From Pseudomonas sp. P7548 (GTDB taxonomy: Bacteria; Pseudomonadota; Gammaproteobacteria; Pseudomonadales; Pseudomonadaceae): a stretch of 63,255 bases of DNA. Position numbers and translations under genes: made by a program. Where the stretch lies: the NCBI RefSeq assembly GCF_013386585.1, contig NZ_JACARO010000060.1, positions 1-63,255 of the forward strand, written 5' to 3'. Shown here piece after piece: positions 36,580 through 44,760 of this stretch; positions within the stretch are counted from its first letter, which is position 1; each line of letters starts with the position of its first letter. The notes beneath the pieces are model-generated. The model was given only the letters and a program-made list of their open reading frames with translations. It searched no databases and was not told the DNA's origin.

Positions 36580-38010
36580 ATGCCCCCGATTTCCTATGAT
36601 GGTTTGCCCCGCGCCAGTGCCAGCAGCGTGGGCGTGGACCCCGACCGCCTGATCGCCTTTCTCGACGAGGTCAAGGCCGCTGGCCTCGACCTGCACGGCT
36701 TCATGCTGCATCGCCATGGCCACGTCGTCGCCGAAGGCTGGACCTGGCCGGTCGACCCCAATGAGCCTCGCGTGCTGCACTCCATGGCCAAGAGCTTCAC
36801 CGGTTGCGCCATCGGCCTGGCGATCGATGAGGGGTTGCTCAGGCTCGATGACCGGCTGGTGACCTTCTTCCCCGACGACGTACCGGCCGACGCCGACCCG
36901 CGCCTGGCCGATATGACCGTCGAACACCTGCTGACCATGCGCACCGGCCATGCCAGCAACACCTCCGGTTCCGTGTGGCGCGGCATCGACACCAGCTGGA
37001 TCGCCGAATTTTTCAAGATTCCCCTGGCCTATGCGCCCGGCACCGAATACGTCTACACCAGCGCCGCCAGCTACATGCTCTCGGCGCTGATCAACCGCGT
37101 CACCGGGCAAACCCTCCACGACTACCTCAAGCCGCGCCTGTTCGAGCCGCTGGCCATTCACAACGAAACCTGGGACATCGGCCCCGACGGCGTGAACCCC
37201 GGCGGCAATGGCCTCACCGCACCGGTGTCGGCGGCACTCAAGCTGGCGGTGCTGCATGGGCAAAATGGCGTATGGGAAGGCCGACAAATCCTGCCGGCAG
37301 CCTGGGTCGAAGCCGCGACCCGGCCCCAGGGCGGGCCGGACAGCCGCTACGGCTACCACTGGATGATGAAACCGGGCGGCGCCTTCAGTGCGCTGGGTGT
37401 GTTTGTGCAGATGGCGGCGGTGTACCGCGAACATGGCGCGACGCTGGTAGTGGTCGGCGGCATGAAGAACTCGGCCGAGATCATTCCGTTTATCGAGCGG
37501 TATTTTCCGGCGGCGTTTGGCGGCGGTGGGACGCCCGAGGCGGATGCGCGACTGGAGGCGCGGTTGGCGAGCATGGCTGAGCGGCCGTTATTGGTTTCAG
37601 CCTGTGCGGCACCCGCAGACTCGACGCGCGTGTTTGCGATGGCCGAGAACGGGTTGGGCGTGAAGCAGTTGTCGTTCGACTTCCGGGCGGGTGTGCTGAC
37701 GTTCGAATTGACCGATAACCAAGCGGCTCATCGCCTGAGCGTGGGCATCGACGACTGGCTGCCAGGCAACACCAGCATGCCCGGCCGCGCCTTGCACCAT
37801 GGCTATGAATTCCACAATGCGCAGATCGTCGCCGGCGCTCGCTGGCTGGATGCCCAGACCCTGGAAATGACCTGGATCTACCCGCAGACGGCCTTCAGGG
37901 ACCGGGTGGTGTGCGTGTTCGAAGGTGACGGCGTGAGCTTCGCGCGCACCGTCAACGTCAACAGCGCAGAGCGCGAGCAGGCAGTGCTGGTGAGTACAAC
38001 ACAATCCTAA
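36580..38010 (+). CDS. Serine hydrolase of the beta-lactamase/class C PBP family
   Basis: A 476-residue hydrolase. The nucleophile motif S68-M-A-K71 and Y159-T-S are the first two signature elements (the second is Tyr-x-Ser rather than Tyr-x-Asn, as in family VIII esterases and some D-aminopeptidases). The beta-lactamase-like domain spans about 20-330; the last 140 residues are a separate beta-rich part. No signal peptide is visible, so it acts in the cytoplasm. Placed 24 bases after the LysR gene, it may hydrolyse the compound brought in by the neighbouring transporter. True beta-lactamase activity is unlikely from a cytoplasmic protein. Confidence 0.85.
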   Translation: MPPISYDGLPRASASSVGVDPDRLIAFLDEVKAAGLDLHGFMLHRHGHVVAEGWTWPVDPNEPRVLHSMAKSFTGCAIGLAIDEGLLRLDDRLVTFFPDDVPADADPRLADMTVEHLLTMRTGHASNTSGSVWRGIDTSWIAEFFKIPLAYAPGTEYVYTSAASYMLSALINRVTGQTLHDYLKPRLFEPLAIHNETWDIGPDGVNPGGNGLTAPVSAALKLAVLHGQNGVWEGRQILPAAWVEAATRPQGGPDSRYGYHWMMKPGGAFSALGVFVQMAAVYREHGATLVVVGGMKNSAEIIPFIERYFPAAFGGGGTPEADARLEARLASMAERPLLVSACAAPADSTRVFAMAENGLGVKQLSFDFRAGVLTFELTDNQAAHRLSVGIDDWLPGNTSMPGRALHHGYEFHNAQIVAGARWLDAQTLEMTWIYPQTAFRDRVVCVFEGDGVSFARTVNVNSAEREQAVLVSTTQS

Positions 38011-38051
38011 ATGTGGGAGCGGCGGTTCGACGCTCCCACATTTTGATTTTT
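38010..38051 (+). terminator. Rho-independent terminator of the serine hydrolase gene
   Basis: A perfect 12-base stem (AATGTGGGAGCG at 38010-38021 with CGCTCCCACATT at 38031-38042), 9-base loop, then a T-rich run TTTTGATTTTT. It starts in the last base of the stop codon. The stem is a REP-type sequence reused as a terminator; it may also act on the convergent porin transcript. Confidence 0.8.
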
Positions 38052-38059
38052 GCCCAGCC

Positions 38060-39394
38060 TTAGAAAAACGCGTGGGTATAGGTCAGATAAAGCCGGTTCT
38101 CATCCAGGTCCCGCTGTGTAGCCACGGTGCTGCGCAGCATCGCATTGCGCCACTGCACGGCGAACCCGGTGAGCGGCTTGCTCTGGAAGGCATAGGTCAG
38201 CATCACATCACGTTCCCACTCGTGCTGCGCGCCCTGGTCGGACTTGATATCCCCGCCGCGCTGGTAGACCACTTGGGAGGTCAACCCCGGCAACCCTACC
38301 GTGGCAAAGTTGAACGCATGTTGTGCCACCCAGGTGTTCTCCCCGGCGCGCTGGAAACGTGCGCCGGTCTGGCGGTCGGTGATCAGGTAGGTCGCCGAGC
38401 CGTCGCCCTGGTTGAGAAACGGAAAGTCGCTGGAACCGTTGAGGTGCTGGTAGCCCAGGCTCAGCGCATGGCCGCCCAGGCTGTAGGTGAACAGCCCCGC
38501 CAGCACGCGGTTATCGACTTCACCGTTGTTGTGGTAACCGGTGCTGCGATAGCCCTCGGCACGCCCGGCAACGTTGCCGTTGCGGCCGTCCGATGAACTG
38601 TCGAAAAAGCGCAGGTCACTTTTGAAGCTGCCCACCGGCAGGGTCAGGGTGTGGACCAGGCCGACGAAGTGCTGCTGGTAAAAGTCTTCGAGGTCACCGT
38701 AGTAGTACTGCAACAGCAAGTTCGGGCGCAGCGTGTAATCCACGCCGGCGTAGTAGAACTGGTTGCTGCGCTTGCCGGCCGGGCCGCCTGCCCCGCTGAT
38801 GGCGAGGTCTTCGTTGTTGGACGAGTTACGGCTTTTCACACCGCTCAAGCGCCCGCCGATCAGGGTGAGGTTGTCGAAGTCCTTGGACGTGGCCTGCCAA
38901 CCCTGGAAGGTTTCCGGCAACAACCGGCCATCGTTGTAGACCACCACCGGCAACCTTGGCATCAGGGTGCCCACTTTCAGTTCAGTCTTGGCCACGCGCA
39001 CCTTGCCGGTCAGCCCCAGGCTGCTGAAGTCACTGACCGCGCGCCCGTCGCTGTCGGTGGGGAAGACGAACCCGCCCTGGGTCACGCTGTTGGGGTTGCC
39101 GTGGGTGCCGCGCCCGGAATCCAGGCGAATGCCGAGCATGCCCAGTGCGTCCACGCCAACACCTACCGGGCCCTGGGTGTAGCCGGAAGTGAAGTTGAGG
39201 ATAAAGCCCTGGCCCCACTCTTCCAGCTTGGACGGCTGGGCCGGGCCACTGCGGTTGTCCTGGTTGAAGTAGACGTTGCGCGCCTCAAGCTTGGCGTGGG
39301 CATCATCGATGAAGCCTTCGGCCTGGGCGACCGAGCTGACGGCGAGCAAAACGCAGGCGCACGCAGGCGCCGCTTGGAATACGGAAGTTTTCAT
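38060..39394 (-). CDS. OprD-family outer membrane porin of the aromatic locus
   Basis: A 444-residue porin precursor. The signal peptide ends near SSVAQA, LEARNVYFNQDNR is the OprD N-terminal motif, EEWGQGFILNFTSGYTQG follows, and the chain ends LYLTYTHAFF with a terminal Phe for outer-membrane insertion. It sits downstream of the AAHS transporter gene of the meta-cleavage operon, separated by a REPIN, and probably admits the aromatic acid. It is only distantly similar to the porin at 28876-30129. Confidence 0.92.
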   Translation of the reverse strand: MKTSVFQAAPACACVLLAVSSVAQAEGFIDDAHAKLEARNVYFNQDNRSGPAQPSKLEEWGQGFILNFTSGYTQGPVGVGVDALGMLGIRLDSGRGTHGNPNSVTQGGFVFPTDSDGRAVSDFSSLGLTGKVRVAKTELKVGTLMPRLPVVVYNDGRLLPETFQGWQATSKDFDNLTLIGGRLSGVKSRNSSNNEDLAISGAGGPAGKRSNQFYYAGVDYTLRPNLLLQYYYGDLEDFYQQHFVGLVHTLTLPVGSFKSDLRFFDSSSDGRNGNVAGRAEGYRSTGYHNNGEVDNRVLAGLFTYSLGGHALSLGYQHLNGSSDFPFLNQGDGSATYLITDRQTGARFQRAGENTWVAQHAFNFATVGLPGLTSQVVYQRGGDIKSDQGAQHEWERDVMLTYAFQSKPLTGFAVQWRNAMLRSTVATQRDLDENRLYLTYTHAFF

Positions 39395-39442
39395 TGGGTG
39401 TACCCGTTGGCTTTTATTGTTGTGTGGGGTGCAGCTAAAACC

Positions 39443-39526
39443 TGTAGGAGCCGGCTTGCCGGCGATGGCAGCCTTGAGGCCTGCGATGAAGGCAAAGTCC
39501 TCATCGCCGGCAAGCCGGCTCCTACA
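39443..39526. repeat. REPIN of a second sequence class
   Basis: A perfect 25-base inverted pair: TGTAGGAGCCGGCTTGCCGG... at 39443-39467 and its complement at 39502-39526. The core GTAGGAGCCGGCTTGCCGGC differs from the GTGGGAGC class found elsewhere in the window. It lies between the transporter and porin genes. Confidence 0.9.
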
Positions 39527-39538
39527 AAAACAGGGGTG

Positions 39539-40888
39539 TCAGGTTGGGAGTACGGTGACCTCAGGCCCGCGCTTTTTTTCGGTCATGCGCTGCAAAGAGA
39601 AGATCGCAATCGAACCGAACAACGCGGGAATCGCCAGCACCACAAAGAACACTGAGGGCTGGCCCAGCTGCGCGATCAGCCATGCGCCGAGCACCGAACC
39701 GATGATCGAACCCACCCGCCCGTTGGCCATGGCCCAGCTCACGCCGGTCGCCCGTGCTGCCGTCGGGTAGATGCTCGCCGACAGCAGGTTCAAGCCGTTC
39801 TGCGCCCCGGCAACGCCAAAGCCGACCATGAACACGGTGAGCCCCAGCCAGAACGCGTCCGCCAGCACAAAACCAATCAGCGCGATCACCAGCGCCGAAC
39901 CGAGGTAGGCCAGGCCTAATACCCGATACGGGCTGACGCGGTCCATCAGCAACGCCATGAGAATGGCGCCCACGGTGCCGCCCAGCGGCACCATCGCACC
40001 GATCCGCGCAGCGGCGGCGATGTCGTAGCCGGCGTCCTTGAGGATGCTCGGCAGCCAGCTGGTCAGGAGATAGAACACAAACAAGGAGCAGAAGAACGTG
40101 CCCCACAACAGCACGGTGCGCAGGGCACGGTTTTCGATGAACAGTTGCGAGATCGGCGAACGCACGGCCACCGGGCTTTGCGGCTCGATGAACGTGACGT
40201 CGTGCAGGTCGTTGCGGCCGGTGATCCTGCCCATCACCTTGCGCAACGCGTCGGCATGCTGCGGATGAGCAGCCATGAAGCGCACCGATTCGGGCAGCAA
40301 CCACGCCAGCAATGGCAGCAACAGCAACGGCACGATGCCACCGATCATCAGCACGCCACGCCAGCCGAACACCGGGATGATCTGGCTGGCCACCGCACCG
40401 CCGAGCGCCAGGCCGGTGGTGAACCCGCTGTAGCTCAAGGTGACCATGATCATCCGGCGCCGGGCCGGCGAATACTCGGCGCTCAAGGTGATGCACGTCG
40501 GCATCGCCCCGCCCAGGCCGATGCCGGTGAGAAAGCGCAAGGCGGTGAGCATGTCGATGGAGGTGGAATATGCCGAAGCCAGGGTGCCGAGGCTGAAGAT
40601 CAGCACCGAGACCAGCAACACCTTCTTGCGCCCGTAGGCATCGGCCAACGGGCCGAAGATAAACGCGCCGACCATCAGGCCGAACAGCCCGGCGCCGAAG
40701 GCCGGGGACAGTTGCGCCGGTTGCAGGCCCCATTCCTGGCGCAGGGCCGGGGCGATGTAGCCGATGACGGCGGTGTCGAAGCCGTCCACCAGTACCACCA
40801 GGAAGCACAAGACCAGCACCATGATCTGGTAGCCGGAAATCCTGTTGTTATCAATTGTTGCGCCTAGGTTGGCAGTCTTGCTGTTCAT
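39539..40888 (-). CDS. MFS transporter, aromatic acid:H+ symporter (AAHS) family
   Basis: A 449-residue inner-membrane protein with twelve predicted helices. LVDGFDTAVIGYIAPALRQE in helix 1 and GPLADAYGRKKVLL in loop 2-3 are the AAHS/PcaK signatures, and RFLTGIGLGGAMPT is the helix-4 motif. AGGGGAAC precedes the ATG. It is the last gene after the pathway enzymes, 109 bases beyond the aldolase stop, and most likely imports the aromatic acid degraded by the operon. Confidence 0.93.
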   Translation of the reverse strand: MNSKTANLGATIDNNRISGYQIMVLVLCFLVVLVDGFDTAVIGYIAPALRQEWGLQPAQLSPAFGAGLFGLMVGAFIFGPLADAYGRKKVLLVSVLIFSLGTLASAYSTSIDMLTALRFLTGIGLGGAMPTCITLSAEYSPARRRMIMVTLSYSGFTTGLALGGAVASQIIPVFGWRGVLMIGGIVPLLLLPLLAWLLPESVRFMAAHPQHADALRKVMGRITGRNDLHDVTFIEPQSPVAVRSPISQLFIENRALRTVLLWGTFFCSLFVFYLLTSWLPSILKDAGYDIAAAARIGAMVPLGGTVGAILMALLMDRVSPYRVLGLAYLGSALVIALIGFVLADAFWLGLTVFMVGFGVAGAQNGLNLLSASIYPTAARATGVSWAMANGRVGSIIGSVLGAWLIAQLGQPSVFFVVLAIPALFGSIAIFSLQRMTEKKRGPEVTVLPT

Positions 40889-40997
40889 CAATGTTCCCCT
40901 GTTTTTGGAGTTGTCTTGGGGTGAAGCCAATGTACTGCAACGCAGATTTTCCAGTTTGAAATCCGATCACCTGTGGGTTCTCCACCCGCAAGTGAAA

Positions 40998-42017
40998 TCA
41001 CCGGTTAAGCAGGTCGAGTGCGACGTCGACGATCATGTCCTCCTGCCCGCCCACCATGCGGCGTTTGCCCAGTTCCACGAGGATGTCCACGGTCTTGAGG
41101 TCGTAGCGCCTGGCCGCGACTTCGGCATGCCGCAAAAAGCTCGAATACACCCCGGCGTAACCCAGGGCCAGGGTCTCGCGGTCCACCCGCACCGGGCGGT
41201 CCTGCAGCGGGCGCACAATGTCGTCGGCGGCGTCCATCAGTGCGTACAGGTCAGTGCCGTGGTTCCAGCCCATGCGGTCGGCGGCGGCGATGAACACCTC
41301 CAGCGGCGCATTGCCCGCACCGGCGCCCATGCCGGCGAGACTGGCGTCGATGCGGTCGCAGCCCTCCTCCACGGCGACGATGGAGTTGGCCACCCCCAGC
41401 GACAGGTTGTGGTGGGCATGCATGCCGGTTTCGGTCTCAGGCTTGAGCACGGCCTTCACCGCGCGGAAACGCTCACGGATGTCGTGCATGCCCATGGCGC
41501 CGCCGGAGTCCACCACGTAGATGCAGGTGGCGCCGTAGCTTTCCATTTTCTTGGCTTCGACGGCCAGGTTCTGCGGGCTGGTGAGGTGGCTCATCATCAG
41601 GAAACCCACGGTGTCCATGCCCAGGGTGCGCGCGAACTCGATGTGCTGGCGGGCGCAGTCGGCCTCGGTGCAATGGGTGGCTACCCGCACCACCCGCGCC
41701 CCGGCGTTGTACGCGGCCTTGAGGTCGTGCACCGTGCCAATGCCCGGCAGCAACAGGGTGGCGACCTTGGCGTGCCTGATCACATCGCTGACCGCCTCGA
41801 TCCACTCAAGGTCAGTATGGGCACCAAAGCCGTAGTTGAAGCTGGAGCCTTGCAGGCCGTCGCCGTGGGCCACTTCGATGGAGTCGACACGGGCCTTGTC
41901 CAGGGCGCGGGCGATGGTTTGCACGTTGTCGAGGGAATACTGGTGACGCACGGCATGGCTGCCGTCGCGCAGGGTCACGTCGCTGATATACAGCTTCTTG
42001 CCAGGGTTGAAGGTCAT
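40998..42017 (-). CDS. dmpG: 4-hydroxy-2-oxovalerate aldolase
   Basis: This enzyme splits 4-hydroxy-2-oxovalerate into pyruvate and acetaldehyde, which is channelled to the partner dehydrogenase encoded just upstream. The 339-residue protein has R17-D18 in TLRDGSH, the metal ligands H200 and H202 in MHAHHNLSLG, and the C-terminal DmpG communication domain (RKMVGGQEDM-like RRMVGGQEDM). The dehydrogenase stop is 10 bases before this start. Confidence 0.96.
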   Translation of the reverse strand: MTFNPGKKLYISDVTLRDGSHAVRHQYSLDNVQTIARALDKARVDSIEVAHGDGLQGSSFNYGFGAHTDLEWIEAVSDVIRHAKVATLLLPGIGTVHDLKAAYNAGARVVRVATHCTEADCARQHIEFARTLGMDTVGFLMMSHLTSPQNLAVEAKKMESYGATCIYVVDSGGAMGMHDIRERFRAVKAVLKPETETGMHAHHNLSLGVANSIVAVEEGCDRIDASLAGMGAGAGNAPLEVFIAAADRMGWNHGTDLYALMDAADDIVRPLQDRPVRVDRETLALGYAGVYSSFLRHAEVAARRYDLKTVDILVELGKRRMVGGQEDMIVDVALDLLNR

Positions 42018-42027
42018 GGTCGGGGCC

Positions 42028-42960
42028 TCACAAAGCCTGCGCCATGCGCTCGGCGGTGGCCAGCGCAGCGGAGGTCATGATGTCGAGATTGCCGGCGTAA
42101 GCCGGCAGGTAATGGGCGGCGCCTTCGACTTCGAGGAACACCGTGGTCTTCAAGCCGCTGAAGCGGCCCAGCCCGGGAATGTTCAACGGTGCGTCGGGCG
42201 TGATCACGTCGAACTGCACCTGCTGTTTCAGGCGATACCCCGGCACGTAGGCCGTGACCGCATTGGCCATGTCTTCGATGGACGCTTGCACTTCAGCCTG
42301 ATCCGCCGCCTCCGACAACACGTACACCGTGTCACGCATCATCAGCGGCGGTTCGGCCGGATTGAGCACGATGATCGCCTTGCCCTTGCCCGCGCCGCCT
42401 ACCGCCTCGATGGCCTGGGCGGTGGTTTCGGTGAACTCGTCGATGTTCGCCCGGGTGCCGGGGCCGGCGGATTTGCTGCTGATGGAGGCAATGATTTCCG
42501 CGTAATGCACCTTGGCCACCCGGGACACCGCCGCCACCATCGGAATGGTCGCCTGGCCGCCGCACGTGACCATGTTCACGTTCAGCGCCGCCAGGTTGGC
42601 GTCCAGGTTCACCACCGGTACGCAATACGGGCCAATGGCTGCCGGCGTCAGGTCGATCACGCGGATGCCCGGCTTGTGCTGGCGCAGCAGTGCATCGTTG
42701 GCCACATGGGCGGTGGCCGAGGTGGCGTCAAAGACAAAGTCGATCCCGGCAAACTCCGGCATGCGCACCAGGCCTTCAACCCCCTCGTGGGTGGTGGCAA
42801 CGCCCAGGCGCCGCGCCCGTTCAAGGCCGTCGGAGGCGGCATCGATGCCCACCATCACCGCCATCTGCAACTGCTGGCCATGGCGCAGGATCTTGATCAT
42901 CAGGTCGGTGCCAATGTTGCCCGAGCCGATGATTGCGACGTTCTTCTTGTGTGTGCTCAT
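42028..42960 (-). CDS. dmpF: Acetaldehyde dehydrogenase (acylating)
   Basis: This NAD- and CoA-dependent enzyme turns acetaldehyde into acetyl-CoA and works as a complex with the aldolase. The 310-residue protein has the Rossmann motif GSGNIGTDL, the catalytic Cys133 in VTCGGQATIPMV and the DmpF segment GPGTRANIDEFTETTAQAIE. It starts one base after the tautomerase stop, in the same operon. Confidence 0.96.
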   Translation of the reverse strand: MSTHKKNVAIIGSGNIGTDLMIKILRHGQQLQMAVMVGIDAASDGLERARRLGVATTHEGVEGLVRMPEFAGIDFVFDATSATAHVANDALLRQHKPGIRVIDLTPAAIGPYCVPVVNLDANLAALNVNMVTCGGQATIPMVAAVSRVAKVHYAEIIASISSKSAGPGTRANIDEFTETTAQAIEAVGGAGKGKAIIVLNPAEPPLMMRDTVYVLSEAADQAEVQASIEDMANAVTAYVPGYRLKQQVQFDVITPDAPLNIPGLGRFSGLKTTVFLEVEGAAHYLPAYAGNLDIMTSAALATAERMAQAL

Positions 42961-42961
42961 G

Positions 42962-43153
42962 TCAGCGCCCCAGGGCCTTGGCGGTTTTGCCGGCGATCCC
43001 GAACTGGGTCTTCGGCACTTCGGTGATGATCACCCGCACGGACTCCGGCGGGGCCTGGATCGAGTCGACCGCAGCCTGGGTCAACGCCTCGATCAGCCGC
43101 GCCTTTTGCTCGTCGTCGCGGCCTTCAATCAGATAAACCTGCATGATCGGCAT
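42962..43153 (-). CDS. dmpI: 2-hydroxymuconate (4-oxalocrotonate) tautomerase
   Basis: A 63-residue tautomerase that interconverts enol and keto forms of 2-hydroxymuconate. The chain begins MPIMQVYLIEGRDDEQKARL, so after Met removal Pro1 is the catalytic base; Arg residues of the family (GRDD, VRVIITE) are conserved. It forms a hexamer in known members. It lies between the decarboxylase and dehydrogenase genes with gaps of 10 and 1 bases. Confidence 0.95.
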   Translation of the reverse strand: MPIMQVYLIEGRDDEQKARLIEALTQAAVDSIQAPPESVRVIITEVPKTQFGIAGKTAKALGR

Positions 43154-43163
43154 GGTGCTTTCC

Positions 43164-43964
43164 TCACTCGGACTTGGCGGCAAAGCGCATGGACACGCTG
43201 CCCAGGTGCTGGTAGCGCACGGTGATCTGGTCGCCCGCCGCCACCGCAATGGCTTCGGTCACGCCACCGGTCATGATGAAGGTGCCGGCAGGCAGCTCCT
43301 TGCCCTGGGTGGCCAGCATGTTGGCGAGCATCGCCACGCTTTGCGCCGGGTGGCCGAGCACGGCGGCACCGGCGGCGGTGGCGACCACTTCACCGTTCTT
43401 TTCCATCACCACGCCCAGGCACTTGAGGTCGATGCCCAGCGGGCTGCGAGCCTGCCCGCCGGTGACAAAACGGGCGGACGAGGTGTTGTCGGCGATCACG
43501 CTTTTAAGGTCGAAGCGGAAGTGTTCATAACGCGAGTCGATCACTTCCACCGCCGGCAAAATGAAGTCGGTGGCCGCCAGCACATCCCCCACGTGCACGC
43601 CCGGGCCTTTGAGCGGGTGCTTGAGCACAAAGGCGATTTCGGCCTCGACCTTGGGGTGGATCAGCCTATCGACGTCGATCACCGAACCATCGGCGCAGGC
43701 GCCGTAGTCGGTGATAAAACCGTGGATCGGTTCGGTGACACCCATCTGCTTCATCTTGGCAAAGGACGTCAGGCCCATCTTCAGGCCGACAATGCGCACG
43801 CCCCGGGCCTCCTTGTTGGCGCGGATAGTGTTCTGGATCGCGTAGGCGTCCTCCCAGTCCATGTCCGGGTGAGCGTCGGTGATCTTGGCCACGGCTTCAC
43901 GATTAAGCTCGGCGTTTTCCAGGTGAATGGCCAGTTCGGCGATGGTTGCGGCTGACAGGTTCAT
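43164..43964 (-). CDS. dmpH: 4-oxalocrotonate decarboxylase (2-oxo-3-hexenedioate decarboxylase)
   Basis: Decarboxylates 2-oxo-3-hexenedioate to 2-hydroxypenta-2,4-dienoate. The 266-residue protein belongs to the FAH-fold hydratase/decarboxylase family, with metal-site segment HPKVEAEIAFVLK and the downstream IDSRYEHFRF and GHPAQSVAMLAN. It is a clear paralogue of the hydratase encoded just upstream, with which known members form a complex. The start MNLSAATIAELA was chosen over an in-frame ATG five codons earlier, which overlaps the hydratase stop. Confidence 0.95.
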   Translation of the reverse strand: MNLSAATIAELAIHLENAELNREAVAKITDAHPDMDWEDAYAIQNTIRANKEARGVRIVGLKMGLTSFAKMKQMGVTEPIHGFITDYGACADGSVIDVDRLIHPKVEAEIAFVLKHPLKGPGVHVGDVLAATDFILPAVEVIDSRYEHFRFDLKSVIADNTSSARFVTGGQARSPLGIDLKCLGVVMEKNGEVVATAAGAAVLGHPAQSVAMLANMLATQGKELPAGTFIMTGGVTEAIAVAAGDQITVRYQHLGSVSMRFAAKSE

Positions 43965-43975
43965 GGGGTGGTCCT

Positions 43976-44752
43976 TCAAACAAAACGGATGGAAGCCGAG
44001 CCGATACCGCCCAGGCTCATGCGCAACTGATCACCCGGCTGGACCGGGACCATGGCGGCCAGGGAGCCGGACAGGATCACCTCGCCTTTCTTCAACGGGA
44101 TGCCCAGACGCCCCAGGGTATTGGCCAGCCATACCACGGCATTCGCCGGGTGGCCGAGGGCCGCCGCACCGGCGCCGGTGGCGACGATCTCGCCGTTCTT
44201 TTCCAGGGTCATGCCCACGCACGCCAGGTCGATGTCACGCGGGTCGGCCACGCCGTCGCCGAGCACGAACGCCGCGGCCGAGGCATTGTCGGCGACGGTG
44301 TCCTGGATCTTGATTTTCCAGTCCTTGATTCGCGAATCGACGATCTCGAAGCACGGCATCACATACGCGGTGGCGCGCAGTACATCAGCCACGGTCACGC
44401 CCGGACCGATCAGGTCCTGTTTGAGCACAAAGGCGATCTCGCCTTCGGCCTTGGGCGCGATAAAGTCGGCGCAGGCCAGCGCGGCACCGTCGTTGACCAG
44501 CATGCCGCTGAGCAGGTGGCCGAAGTCGGGCTGGTCCACGCCGAGCATGTCCATCACCACTTGGCTGGTGACGCCGATCTTCTTGCCGATCACGGTTTGC
44601 CCGGCATCGAGGCGCGGTTGCAGCATGGCCAGTTGAATCTGGTAGGCGTCGGCCACCGTCAGCTCGGGGTATTGCTCGGTCAGCGGCGCCAGCGGTTTAC
44701 GCTCGGTGAGTGCCTGGTGCAGTTGCGCGCCGAGGGGGTTGAGATGTGTCAT
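43976..44752 (-). CDS. dmpE: 2-oxopent-4-enoate hydratase
   Basis: Adds water to 2-hydroxypenta-2,4-dienoate to give 4-hydroxy-2-oxovalerate. The 258-residue protein has APKAEGEIAFVLK at the metal site, IDSRIKDWKIKIQDTVADNA and GHPANAVVWLANTLG, matching the DmpE/XylJ type. The start MTHLNPLGAQLHQAL lies eight bases after the dehydrogenase stop; the longer frame upstream overlaps that gene and was rejected. Confidence 0.95.
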   Translation of the reverse strand: MTHLNPLGAQLHQALTERKPLAPLTEQYPELTVADAYQIQLAMLQPRLDAGQTVIGKKIGVTSQVVMDMLGVDQPDFGHLLSGMLVNDGAALACADFIAPKAEGEIAFVLKQDLIGPGVTVADVLRATAYVMPCFEIVDSRIKDWKIKIQDTVADNASAAAFVLGDGVADPRDIDLACVGMTLEKNGEIVATGAGAAALGHPANAVVWLANTLGRLGIPLKKGEVILSGSLAAMVPVQPGDQLRMSLGGIGSASIRFV

Positions 44753-44760
44753 GGCGGACC

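Noticed and set aside
36580..38010. True antibiotic beta-lactamase
   Set aside because: No signal peptide, a Tyr-x-Ser second motif and an extra C-terminal domain point to an esterase or peptidase of the same fold.
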